A DNA stretch of 7,750 nucleotides from Anaerolineae bacterium (GTDB lineage Bacteria; Chloroflexota; Anaerolineae; 4572-78; J111), in assembly GCA_020433835.1 (NCBI GenBank), contig JAGRBY010000345.1, positions 1 through 7,750 of the forward strand, read 5' to 3'. Shown here in pieces: positions 1 to 6,281 of this stretch. Positions within the stretch are counted from its first letter, which is position 1; each line of letters starts with the position of its first letter. The translations under genes were made by a program, and so were the position numbers. Below the pieces are notes generated by a model. That model ran no database searches. It was not told the origin of the DNA and saw only the letters and a program-made list of their open reading frames with translations.

Positions 1-9
1 GAGGCCGTG

Positions 10-40
10 GTCATGCCCGAATGTCTTTATCGGGCATCCA
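10..40 (+). repeat. REP-like hairpin element, copy A
   Basis: A 31-bp unit begins with GTCAT. The stem GCCCGA (15-20) pairs with TCGGGC (30-35), extended by AT/AT at 13-14 and 36-37, around a 9-base loop ATGTCTTTA; the unit ends ATCCA. A second copy in the opposite orientation lies at 57-87 with the same head, the same arm and loop lengths and an almost identical loop. Small GTCAT-headed palindromes of this kind are dispersed through the intergenic DNA of many bacteria. That this is a genome-wide family here is inferred from only two copies. Confidence 0.7.
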
Positions 41-56
41 ACCGGTCTTAGGGCGC

Positions 57-87
57 TAGATTCCCGCTAAAAGCATGCGGGAATGAC
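57..87 (-). repeat. REP-like hairpin element, copy B (inverted)
   Basis: Read on the minus strand this is GTCAT, stem TCCCGC (82-77), loop ATGCTTTTA (76-68), stem GCGGGA (67-62), then ATCTA. It is 31 bp and aligns base for base with copy A. Where the left arm differs from copy A at its first and last positions, the right arm differs to match, so pairing is kept. Together with copy A and the 16-base spacer it forms an inverted pair, like the paired REPs called BIMEs in enterobacteria. Confidence 0.7.
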
Positions 88-131
88 ATCGGCCAGCGTT
101 CCTCCTCGTAACACATAATGAGCCTTAATGT

Positions 132-180
132 AATCAAAAAAGCGGGATAAGTCCTTAAAGACTTATCCCGCTTTTTGATT
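132..180 (-). terminator. Rho-independent terminator, probably bidirectional
   Basis: A perfect 13-bp stem (141-153 with 160-172, arm AGCGGGATAAGTC) closes a 6-base loop. It is flanked by an A-run on the left and a T-run on the right that extend the pairing. On the minus strand the stem is followed by a run of T, as expected for a terminator 18 bases beyond the stop codon of the TRAP protein gene. The matching T-run on the plus strand means it could also stop transcription entering from the left. Confidence 0.88.
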
Positions 181-197
181 TAGTTGTAGAAAGTTGG

Positions 198-1445
198 CTA
201 AGACTCTAACTGGGTATGAATAAAGCGAGCATAGCCGCCTTCATTAATATCGTGCCAGGCTTGAATTTGCTGGCGGAAGGCATTCCACTCGGCAAAGATC
301 GATTTGAAATCGGCGTCTTGAGCCGAAAGCTCATCATACAGTTCAAACGAAGCGGCTTCGGCAGCGGCCATAATTTCATCACTGTAGGGCCGTAGTTGGG
401 TTCCACCGTCCACCAATTTCTTCAGAACCTCACCGTTACGAGCATCATACCGGGCCAGCATGATCATGTTGGCTTCAAAGGCCGCCGTCTTGATCGCTTC
501 TTGATACACTTCCGGCAGTTTATTCCACTCACCCAAATTAACCTCAACTTCCAGAGTGGGGCCTGGCTCCCACCAACCAGGATAGTAGTAGAAATCAACC
601 GCTTTGTTCAAGCCCAACTTCTCATCATCATAAGGGCCAATCCATTCGGCGGCATCAATGGCACCGGTTTGCAGCGCCTGGAAGATTTCACCGCCGGCCA
701 CTACTTGGACGGTGACGCCTAATTTTGCCATCACCTGCCCCCCCAAACCGGGAATACGCATTTTTAGCCCCTGCAAATCCGCCACTGTAGAAATCTCTTT
801 GCCAAACCAGCCTCCCATCTGGACGCCGGTATTGCCGGCCGGGAATTGGATAACCCCAAATCTATCGGCGTAAAATTGCTGTAATGTGTCCAGCCCGCCG
901 CCTTCATACAGCCAGGCGTTTTGCTGCTGCGCGGTTAGACCAAACGGCAGCGCCGTCCCAAACGCCGTCACCGGGCTTTTACCAACATAATAGTAAGAGG
1001 CCGTATGGCCTATCGGCACTGCCCCTTGTTCGACCACGTTCAAAACTTCCAAGCCGGGCGCTAATTCGCCGGCCGCCCGCGGTTCGATCTTGAACTTACC
1101 ACCAGTCAAAGCCGCCATCCGCTCGGCAAATACAACGGCCCCACCAAAAATTGTATCCAAACCGATCGGCCAACTGGTAGCTAACTGCCAGTTAATTTCC
1201 GGTAGCGCCTGGTCAGACGCAATTGCCTCCGAAATTTCCTCACTGGTAGCTTCCGCACCGGGCGCGGCTTCGTTAGCCGTGCTTTCGCCACTGGCTGCCT
1301 CCGGTTGCGTTGCTTGTGTGGGAGCCGGGGCGCTGCTGGTTTCCGGTTGACCCATACTACAGCCAACCAATAAACCTGTCCCACCGGCCACCGTAGCTAC
1401 CGATGCTTTCTTCAAGAAGTCCCTACGATTTAGCTTCGCTGCCAA
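198..1445 (-). CDS. TRAP transporter solute-binding lipoprotein, TakP-like
   Basis: This is the extracytoplasmic solute receptor (DctP superfamily) of a TRAP transporter, which binds organic acids and delivers them to a DctQM membrane permease. The 415-residue product starts with a Tat signal (NRRDFLKK, residues 6-13), a hydrophobic stretch and a lipobox LVGC with Cys29 as lipidation site. An Ala/Ser/Thr/Glu/Pro linker runs to about residue 83. The mature domain opens with WQLATSWP (86-93). It contains the family arginine region LKMRIPG (227-233), the segment [11 protein letters not shown] (264-274) and [12 protein letters not shown]. These last motifs are those I know from the 2-oxo acid/lactate-binding TakP clade, so a monocarboxylate or 2-oxo acid ligand is likely, but the substrate is inferred. 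The start is TTG, chosen because AAGGAGG lies 6 bases upstream. No DctQ or DctM gene is present, and the gene appears monocistronic, ending at a strong terminator. Confidence 0.93.
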   Translation of the reverse strand: MAAKLNRRDFLKKASVATVAGGTGLLVGCSMGQPETSSAPAPTQATQPEAASGESTANEAAPGAEATSEEISEAIASDQALPEINWQLATSWPIGLDTIFGGAVVFAERMAALTGGKFKIEPRAAGELAPGLEVLNVVEQGAVPIGHTASYYYVGKSPVTAFGTALPFGLTAQQQNAWLYEGGGLDTLQQFYADRFGVIQFPAGNTGVQMGGWFGKEISTVADLQGLKMRIPGLGGQVMAKLGVTVQVVAGGEIFQALQTGAIDAAEWIGPYDDEKLGLNKAVDFYYYPGWWEPGPTLEVEVNLGEWNKLPEVYQEAIKTAAFEANMIMLARYDARNGEVLKKLVDGGTQLRPYSDEIMAAAEAASFELYDELSAQDADFKSIFAEWNAFRQQIQAWHDINEGGYARFIHTQLES

Positions 1446-1451
1446 CTTATT

Positions 1452-1458
1452 CCTCCTT
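1452..1458 (-). promoter_or_regulatory. Shine-Dalgarno sequence fixing a TTG start
   Basis: On the minus strand AAGGAGG is separated by 6 bases (AATAAG) from the TTG at 1445-1443. The near-perfect anti-SD match and spacing support this non-ATG start, which also places the twin-arginine motif at the usual distance from the N-terminus. Confidence 0.85.
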
Positions 1459-1503
1459 GGGTAATTAAATAGAGTTTATTTGGTTATAAGAATGGACATA
1501 ACG

Positions 1504-1531
1504 ATTTTAGCATAGGCAAAGCAAAACACAA
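1504..1531 (-). promoter_or_regulatory. Candidate extended -10 promoter for the TRAP protein gene
   Basis: On the minus strand a TAAAAT hexamer (1509-1504) is preceded by TGC, giving an extended -10. A weak -35, TTGTGT (1531-1526), lies 16 bases upstream. Transcription would start near 1497, leaving a leader of about 50 bases that contains the strong Shine-Dalgarno sequence. Only the -10 is convincing. Confidence 0.35.
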
Positions 1532-1550
1532 AACAGGCGGGAACTATTTC

Positions 1551-1632
1551 TAACGCCCCAACGTCTTATACACAGAAACCAAAACAGAGAACACAAGTCT
1601 TATGCACACAAACTTTTTTAACGCCACAATGC
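1551..1632. repeat. Imperfect direct repeats in the divergent spacer
   Basis: Two 17-base copies, GTCTTATACACAGAAAC (1563-1579) and GTCTTATGCACACAAAC (1597-1613), differ at 2 positions and start 34 bases apart. A second pair, TAACGCCCCAACG (1551-1563) and TAACGCCACAATG (1619-1631), brackets them. They lie just upstream of the gene at 1659. They could be operator sites for a regulator of one or both divergent genes, or relics of a local duplication. The sequence alone does not decide. Confidence 0.45.
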
Positions 1633-1658
1633 ACGAATTATAAGGAAGGTTATCCCCT

Positions 1659-4493
1659 ATGAAACGCATTATCGTTGCCATTCTCATGCTAATAGCTATC
1701 CTAACTATTCAATTTCTACAAGCGCAATCCGCCCACGCTCAGGGCATCATCATTCCTGAACCGCCTATTTGCCGCCATCCTTGCCCCATTCCGCCGCCTC
1801 CGCCGCGTGAAGTGCCGTACCTTACTGTTGAATCGCTGCGGGTCGATGTCACGATCGACAACCAGGTAGCCACCACCCGCGTCGAGCAAATCTTCCGCAA
1901 CGACAGCCAATGGTCGCTGGAAGGCACCTACATCTTCCCGCTGCCCGAAGAAGCCGCCATCAACGACTTCGCCATGTGGATTAACGGCGACCGCGTTGAA
2001 GGTCAGCTTTATACCAAAGAAGAAGCCCGCCAAATTTACGATAACATCGTCCGCCGCCGCCTCGATCCGGCTCTGCTGGAATATATTGGCCGCGACCTCT
2101 TCCAGGCCAGCATCTTCCCCATCGAACCCGGTGACACCCGCCGCGTCGAACTTGAATACACCCAAATTTTGCCGGTCGAAAACGGCCTGGTCCAATACGT
2201 CCATCCGCTCAGTGCCGAAAAATTCTCACAGCGCCCGGTCGAAAACGCTTCGATCACGGTTAACATCACCTCCAACGACCCCATCAAAGCCATTTACTCG
2301 CCTAGCCATCCGGTTAGTATCGACCGCGACGGCCGCTTTGGCGCGTTGGCCGGCTGGGAAGATTTCGATGTCCGCCCCACAACCGATTTCAGCCTCTTCT
2401 ACAGCCTGTCGACCGAAGATATCGGCGTCAATTTGCTCAGCACCAAAGAGCGCGACGAGGACGGCTTTTTCACCCTGCTGATTGCGCCCAATGTTGAAGC
2501 CGAAGAGATTGTCGATAAAGACGTTACTCTCGTTCTCGACGTTTCCGGCTCGATGCAAGGCGAGAAGATGGAGCAAGCCCGCGACGCCCTCAAATACGTG
2601 CTCAATAACCTCAACGAGGACGACCGTTTCAACGTTATCGCCTTCAGCACCGGCGTACGCGCCTTTTCAACCAAGCCTGAGCCGGTTTCAGCCGTACCCG
2701 AAGCCCGCCGCTTTGTCGATAACCTCAGCCCCGAAGGCAGCACCGACATCAACCGCGCCCTACTGGAAGCCATCGACAGCGCCGACAGCGAGCGTCCAAC
2801 CATTATCATCTTCCTGACCGACGGCCTGCCCACCAGCGGCACCGTCGAAACGCCGCTTATCATCAACAACATCGAGCAAGCCGCCGGCAGCAACCTACGC
2901 ATCTTCCCCTTTGGCGTCGGCGACGATGTCGACACGGTGCTGCTCGACACGCTGGCCCAGGAGCAGCGCGGCACCACCGCCTACGTTCGCCCCGGCGAGC
3001 GCGTTGATGAGAAAGTGAGCGGTTTCTACGCCAAAGTCAGCACCCCGGTGCTGGCCGATCTTACGCTCGATGTCGATGGCGTTCAATTGGAAGATACCTA
3101 CCCCTTCCCGCTGCCCGATCTCTTTGCCGGTTCGCAACTTATCGTCACCGGCCGCTATCGCGACGGCGGCCCGGCGACCGTGACTCTGTCCGGCGACATC
3201 AACGGCCAAACAAAAACCTACACCTACGATGATTTAACCTTCGCTTCCGGCCCGCGCCAAAACGCCGAATTCGCCCCCCGGCTGTGGGCAACGCGCAAGG
3301 TCGGCTATCTGCTCAACCAAATTCGGCTCAACGGCGAAAACCGCGAGAGCATCGACGAGATCGTTAACCTCAGCGTACGCTACGGCATCATCACACCCTA
3401 CACCTCCTTCCTGGTCGAAGAGCCGGAGATGGCCCTCAGCAGCGAAGGGCGCGATATGATTGCTCAAGAAGAATTTGAAGAAGCAGCCGAAGCAATGGAC
3501 GAAGTCTCCGGCGGCGGTGCCGTCAGCAAAGCCGCCGAGCAAAACGCCATGGCTGATGCCGAAATGGCCGCTGCCCCAATGGCAATGCCCACCACCACCG
3601 CCGGTCTTGGTGGCGAAATGGATGCTGATGACTCGCTTGCGGCCATGCCCAGCGTAGTAACCGTCGGCAGCAAAGCATTTGTCTTCAAAGACGGTATTTG
3701 GACGGACACGGCTTATGATGCCACCACCATGAGCACCCGCCCGTTACCGTTCCCATCCGACGCGTTTCTTGACTTCTTAAGCGATAATCCGGACACCGGC
3801 CAATACTTTGCTCTCGGTTCTAACGTTATCGTCGTCATCGACGGTACAGCGTATGAGACGGTCGAGGGTGATGTCGATGAGGTACCTGAAAAATTGGAGA
3901 TTGACGAATCTGAATCTGAGGCTGAGGCTGAGGAAAATGAGACAGAAGCTCAGCCTTCACCTGAGCATAAGCCTTCCAACGCCGTAACCTCGGAAAAACC
4001 GGCTGATGCTAACGATATCTACACCACCATTACCGCCGACGTTGTCGAAGGCAGTGCGCCGTTGGTGGTCAACTTCAAAGGTGAACTTATCGGCGGAGCT
4101 GATGACAATGAGGATTTCTACTGCGTGGAAAGCACCTTCGACTTCGGTGATGGTATCAGCCAAAGCCAAATGCCCCGTTGTGTAGTATGGGAACCAGGCA
4201 CGGATATTTCACGCAATTTCACCGCCAACACTATTTATGAAGAGCCGGGCGAGTACCCGGTAACCTTCCAACTCGGTAAGGCCGAGTCGGAATCCATCAC
4301 CATTGTCGTCAACGCCGGCGACAGCGAACAAGACGACATCGCCGCCGAACCCGACGACTCCGAAGCCGAGGCATCGCCAGCGTCCACCGAAAGTACCGCA
4401 ACAAACCTGCAAGGCACCAACTGTGTATCGGGTTTAATGGTGCTGCCGCTAGCCGGGCTGGTGATTGGCCTGCGTCGGCGGGGTCAAACATAA
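1659..4493 (+). CDS. Secreted VIT and von Willebrand factor A domain protein with PKD-like domain
   Basis: This 944-residue exported protein has the architecture of inter-alpha-trypsin inhibitor heavy-chain relatives, which act in adhesion or metal-dependent protein binding. A Sec signal peptide covers about residues 1-28 (cut after AHAQ). A Pro-rich spacer follows, including a PPPPP run. The VIT domain (about 50-180) shows TRVEQIFRNDSQ and YIFPLPEEAAINDF. The VWA domain (about 287-460) has a complete MIDAS: DVSGS (Asp294, Ser296, Ser298), Thr362 and Asp388 in FLTDG. A family segment LSVRYGIITPYTSFLVEE lies at 571-588. An Ala/Met-rich low-complexity stretch follows, then a small domain (about 665-735) with VGSKAFVFKDGIWTD. 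After an acidic Glu/Ser linker comes a PKD-like fold (about 786-884) with FDFGDG and EEPGEYPVTF. The end is Asn-Cys, about 16 hydrophobic residues, then RRR. ATG 1659 follows AAGGAAGG at 9 bases. No clear terminator follows. Confidence 0.93.
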   Translation: MKRIIVAILMLIAILTIQFLQAQSAHAQGIIIPEPPICRHPCPIPPPPPREVPYLTVESLRVDVTIDNQVATTRVEQIFRNDSQWSLEGTYIFPLPEEAAINDFAMWINGDRVEGQLYTKEEARQIYDNIVRRRLDPALLEYIGRDLFQASIFPIEPGDTRRVELEYTQILPVENGLVQYVHPLSAEKFSQRPVENASITVNITSNDPIKAIYSPSHPVSIDRDGRFGALAGWEDFDVRPTTDFSLFYSLSTEDIGVNLLSTKERDEDGFFTLLIAPNVEAEEIVDKDVTLVLDVSGSMQGEKMEQARDALKYVLNNLNEDDRFNVIAFSTGVRAFSTKPEPVSAVPEARRFVDNLSPEGSTDINRALLEAIDSADSERPTIIIFLTDGLPTSGTVETPLIINNIEQAAGSNLRIFPFGVGDDVDTVLLDTLAQEQRGTTAYVRPGERVDEKVSGFYAKVSTPVLADLTLDVDGVQLEDTYPFPLPDLFAGSQLIVTGRYRDGGPATVTLSGDINGQTKTYTYDDLTFASGPRQNAEFAPRLWATRKVGYLLNQIRLNGENRESIDEIVNLSVRYGIITPYTSFLVEEPEMALSSEGRDMIAQEEFEEAAEAMDEVSGGGAVSKAAEQNAMADAEMAAAPMAMPTTTAGLGGEMDADDSLAAMPSVVTVGSKAFVFKDGIWTDTAYDATTMSTRPLPFPSDAFLDFLSDNPDTGQYFALGSNVIVVIDGTAYETVEGDVDEVPEKLEIDESESEAEAEENETEAQPSPEHKPSNAVTSEKPADANDIYTTITADVVEGSAPLVVNFKGELIGGADDNEDFYCVESTFDFGDGISQSQMPRCVVWEPGTDISRNFTANTIYEEPGEYPVTFQLGKAESESITIVVNAGDSEQDDIAAEPDDSEAEASPASTESTATNLQGTNCVSGLMVLPLAGLVIGLRRRGQT

Positions 4494-4527
4494 ACCCTTT
4501 TTAGCCCCAGATACAAGAATTTTTACC

Positions 4528-4601
4528 GCAGAGGGCACAATGGCGGCACAAAGAACTGAAAGAAAGATACTTTGTGCCTCTTTCCTGTCTGGTAGCTCTG
4601 C
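4528..4601. repeat. Degenerate palindromic dispersed repeat
   Basis: A 9-bp stem GGCACAAAG/CTTTGTGCC (4545-4553 with 4570-4578) around a 16-base loop is flanked by an outer pair GCAGAG/CTCTGC (4528-4533 with 4596-4601). The wording (CCGCAGAGG..CACAAAG) resembles the 'cgcagaggcgcagag' palindromes scattered in many environmental bacterial genomes. It begins about 35 bases after the VIT/VWA stop codon and might terminate that transcript, although no clean T-run follows. Assignment to a repeat family is from memory, not a search. Confidence 0.45.
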
Positions 4602-4647
4602 ACACAATTTTGGTAGCGTTAGAACCCCGGTTTTTCTTCAATGGGAG

Positions 4648-4755
4648 ACGTTTGACCCAATAAACGTAAGCTTCTTCGGTGCGAAGTGAATAGTGTTTGC
4701 GACGGAGAACATCGCGGAGTTGATCGAGCAGTTTGCGAGGGTGGGTTGATATCAT
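4648..4755 (-). pseudogene. Integron-type tyrosine recombinase, N-terminal remnant
   Basis: The first 36 codons from ATG 4755 on the minus strand give a sequence containing KLLDQLRDVLRRKHYS and RTEEAYVYWVKR. This is the SAM-like core-binding N-terminus of integron integrases and close phage-type integrases (family form: KLLDQVRxxxRxKHYSxRTExAYVxWIKRF). At about 4647 the similarity stops abruptly. The frame continues to 4501, but those residues (about 48) have no integrase character and read through repeat DNA. All of the catalytic domain with the Arg/His/Tyr residues is missing. An AGGA sequence 8 bases before the ATG shows the original translation start survives. Family membership is strong; integron versus phage origin is inferred from the motif wording. 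Any peptide made would be inactive as a recombinase. Confidence 0.82.
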
Positions 4756-4771
4756 ACTGTATTCCTGGTAG

Positions 4772-4801
4772 TTGACAGGGGTAGCTAATTTGGTTTAGAA
4801 T
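4772..4801 (+). promoter_or_regulatory. Near-consensus sigma-70 promoter facing away from the integrase remnant
   Basis: TTGACA (4772-4777) and TAGAAT (4796-4801) are separated by 18 bases. The -35 is perfect and the -10 matches 5 of 6. Transcription would start near 4808 and run toward the gene at 5012, giving a leader of about 200 bases. It begins 17 bases beyond the integrase start codon and points the opposite way, the position and polarity of a cassette promoter (Pc) in integrons. That parallel is inference. Confidence 0.6.
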
Positions 4802-4806
4802 GAAGA

Positions 4807-4963
4807 TAGGTAGGCCGAAAGCTGTCGGCTTAATACCGCCGGTTAAAGGGTGTATAAAGATTATACCGAATTTTTTCGGGATCTACCTACAGTCACGGGA
4901 ATATGCCGCGAAAAATCGGTTAAATAATTGTTAGCCTATCACTATTCTCAAAAAATATAGTGA
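4807..4963 (+). other. Candidate structured leader, nested inverted repeats
   Basis: Downstream of the promoter, TAGGTAG (4807-4813) can pair with CTACCTA (4883-4889). Inside lie GCCGA/TCGGC (4814-4818 with 4825-4829), GTATAA/TTATAC (4852-4857 with 4861-4866) and CCGAA/TTCGG (4866-4870 with 4875-4879, sharing one base with the previous stem). A further stem TCACTAT/ATAGTGA (4939-4945 with 4957-4963) is followed by a T-rich stretch. This could be a multi-branched 5' leader with an attenuator-like end, or a damaged recombination site. I recognise no known riboswitch family. Several short stems in an AT-rich region may be chance. Confidence 0.35.
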
Positions 4964-5011
4964 CTTTCGTTTTTCGGGTCGTATATGGGAGTCAGATTAC
5001 CTGGAGAAGCT

Positions 5012-5563
5012 ATGACTAAAACGTATGACAAGAGCTTAAAAGATTTGATACTTGACACCATATCCACAATTTCTGATCAATATTTATGCCAACTCCTTAT
5101 CGATACTTATAACCGATATGATTATCATTTATCAATCGCGATAAAAAATCACGTTTTCTTTAGAAACACTCATTACTTCCTTTCTTTTTCAATTCCTATT
5201 TATTCTGCGTGTTTCACATATATCGTCAGTAATGACCTGTTGATGTCCCGTACTCTTTTGGGACTTATTGGCCTCTTATTAACTATTCTCACTATTATTT
5301 TGTCTATTCTAAAACCTTACGAACGCTGTATTGCCGCAGGAGATATCCTTATCATTCTTAGTGAGTGGAAGACAGACCTCACCATTGGTTTGGGTAATAT
5401 TCAACTTGAAGAGGATGAAGCCCAACAACAATCACTTTATGAATTTTTAGAAAGAAAAGATCAAGAGCTATCCAAAATAGGAGAAGCTATGATGGAAAAC
5501 CTGATGCCGAAACCTGGTATGAGCATCCGAGAAAATGTAGAAAAGAAAGCGCCCACTTCATAA
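5012..5563 (+). CDS. Hypothetical two-helix membrane protein, possibly SLATT-like
   Basis: I do not recognise this family with confidence. The 183-residue product has a soluble N-terminal part (about 1-50), two closely spaced membrane helices (about 56-75, LSFSIPIYSACFTYIV, and 82-100, LLGLIGLLLTILTIILSI) and a cytoplasmic helical C-terminal half rich in Glu, Gln and Lys (about 130-160, likely coiled coil). Two central helices joined by a short turn and followed by a charged helix resemble SLATT-type membrane effectors of anti-phage systems. That is a topology argument only: no nucleotide-sensor or cyclase partner is adjacent. ATG 5012 is preferred because GGAG lies 5 bases upstream; the in-frame ATG at 4985 adds 9 residues and has no good ribosome site. 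The gene is AT-richer than its left-hand neighbours. The near-consensus promoter at 4772 could drive it. Confidence 0.72.
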   Translation: MTKTYDKSLKDLILDTISTISDQYLCQLLIDTYNRYDYHLSIAIKNHVFFRNTHYFLSFSIPIYSACFTYIVSNDLLMSRTLLGLIGLLLTILTIILSILKPYERCIAAGDILIILSEWKTDLTIGLGNIQLEEDEAQQQSLYEFLERKDQELSKIGEAMMENLMPKPGMSIRENVEKKAPTS

Positions 5564-5570
5564 AGGGTAG

Positions 5571-5619
5571 CACAACATTAAACCGTGGAGAGGGGTAAAG
5601 AACCCATTTTAATGTTGTG
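5571..5619 (+). other. Long stem-loop after the two-helix membrane gene
   Basis: A perfect 12-bp inverted repeat, CACAACATTAAA (5571-5582) with TTTAATGTTGTG (5608-5619), encloses 25 bases that contain a second small stem, GGGT/ACCC (5593-5596 with 5602-5605). It starts 7 bases after the stop codon. No T-run follows the right arm, so it is a poor intrinsic terminator, although it could stabilise a transcript end. Its outer arms carry AAC and GTT where integron attC sites carry their core boxes, but the remaining core bases do not fit RYYYAAC and GTTRRRY. Confidence 0.6.
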
Positions 5620-5666
5620 GGTTTAGAATGGATGTGAGATAATAGAGGCAGAGGTATCAACACACA

Positions 5667-6251
5667 ATGAACACAACTCTGCCCCCCCCTAAAAAGCTAT
5701 GGCCCTGGCTGGCGATGGCGCTTATTTTAATCTTGACCATCATCCTGTTACGCAGTCAGGGCCGCTTATGGATATGCGCCTGCGGCCAGGTTTATCTCTG
5801 GGTCGGCGATATCTGGAGTTCCGACAACTCACAGCATTTGTTCGATCCCTACGCCTTCACCCACCTTTTGCACGGCGTAGTTTTCTTCTGGCTTTTGGCC
5901 TGGCTTCTACCCCAAATACCGCTTCTATGGCGCTTATCGATGGCCGTCGGCATCGAGGCCGCCTGGGAAGTACTCGAAAATTCCTCGATCATCATCAACC
6001 GCTACCGTGAGGCCACAGCTTCGCTGGGGTATGAAGGGGATGCAATCATCAACTCCGTCGGCGATATTCTCATCATGGCCTTTGGATTTATACTGGCCTA
6101 TAAACTGGGCTTTCGGCGCTCGCTTATCCTCTTTATCGTCGTTGAACTCATCCTGGTCTTCTGGATTCGAGACAGCCTGCTGCTCAGTATCCTCATGCTC
6201 ATCTATCCCATTGAAGCCATCAAACAGTGGCAGTTGGCTCTGGCCCCGTAG
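5667..6251 (+). CDS. UPF0314/DUF2585 family membrane protein
   Basis: The 194-residue product matches the UPF0314 (DUF2585) family across nearly its full length. An N-terminal membrane helix covers about 12-29. Cys39-Gly40 is followed by the conserved SSDNSQHLFDPY (51-62), HGVVFFWLLAWLLP (69-82), EAAWEVLENS (97-106), RYREAT (112-117), GDAIINSVGD (124-133), an internal Arg-Asp at 168-169 and the C-terminal MLIYPIEAIKQWQ (177-189). About five membrane helices are visible. The function of the family is unknown; the conserved His, Glu and Asn residues near the membrane suggest an enzymatic or metal-binding role, which is speculation. I know the family chiefly from Alphaproteobacteria, so its presence here is notable. 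GAGGT lies 11 bases before ATG 5667, and a weak promoter (TTGTGG, 17 bases, GATAAT at 5638-5643) is possible. The next gene begins 30 bases after the stop, suggesting an operon. Confidence 0.9.
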   Translation: MNTTLPPPKKLWPWLAMALILILTIILLRSQGRLWICACGQVYLWVGDIWSSDNSQHLFDPYAFTHLLHGVVFFWLLAWLLPQIPLLWRLSMAVGIEAAWEVLENSSIIINRYREATASLGYEGDAIINSVGDILIMAFGFILAYKLGFRRSLILFIVVELILVFWIRDSLLLSILMLIYPIEAIKQWQLALAP

Positions 6252-6281
6252 ACACCCTTGAAATGAAGGTCAGAATCTAAG

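Noticed and set aside
10..87. CRISPR-like repeats
   Set aside because: Only two units are present, in inverted orientation, with no repeat-spacer periodicity.
2399..2977. Minus-strand open frame of 192 codons inside the VIT/VWA gene
   Set aside because: It is antisense to the VWA domain with its full MIDAS motif, has a Ser/Arg-rich shadow composition and no recognisable domain.
4501..4647. Continuation of the integrase frame past residue 36 as a genuine protein of 84 residues
   Set aside because: The residues after the break have no family resemblance and translate palindromic repeat DNA, so only the N-terminal part is called, as a pseudogene.
4860..4865. Perfect TATAAT on the minus strand as an integrase promoter
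   Set aside because: It is half of the GTATAA/TTATAC inverted repeat, and no acceptable -35 lies 16-18 bases upstream (AGGTAG or similar).
4807..4889. tRNA-like cloverleaf with a 7-bp closing stem
   Set aside because: There is no T-arm GGTTCGAATCC-type sequence next to the closing stem, no recognisable anticodon arm and no proper D-arm, so it is not called a tRNA gene.
4985..5011. Upstream ATG 4985 as start of the two-helix membrane protein
   Set aside because: No Shine-Dalgarno sequence precedes it, whereas ATG 5012 has GGAG at 5 bases; the extra 9 residues overlap that ribosome site.
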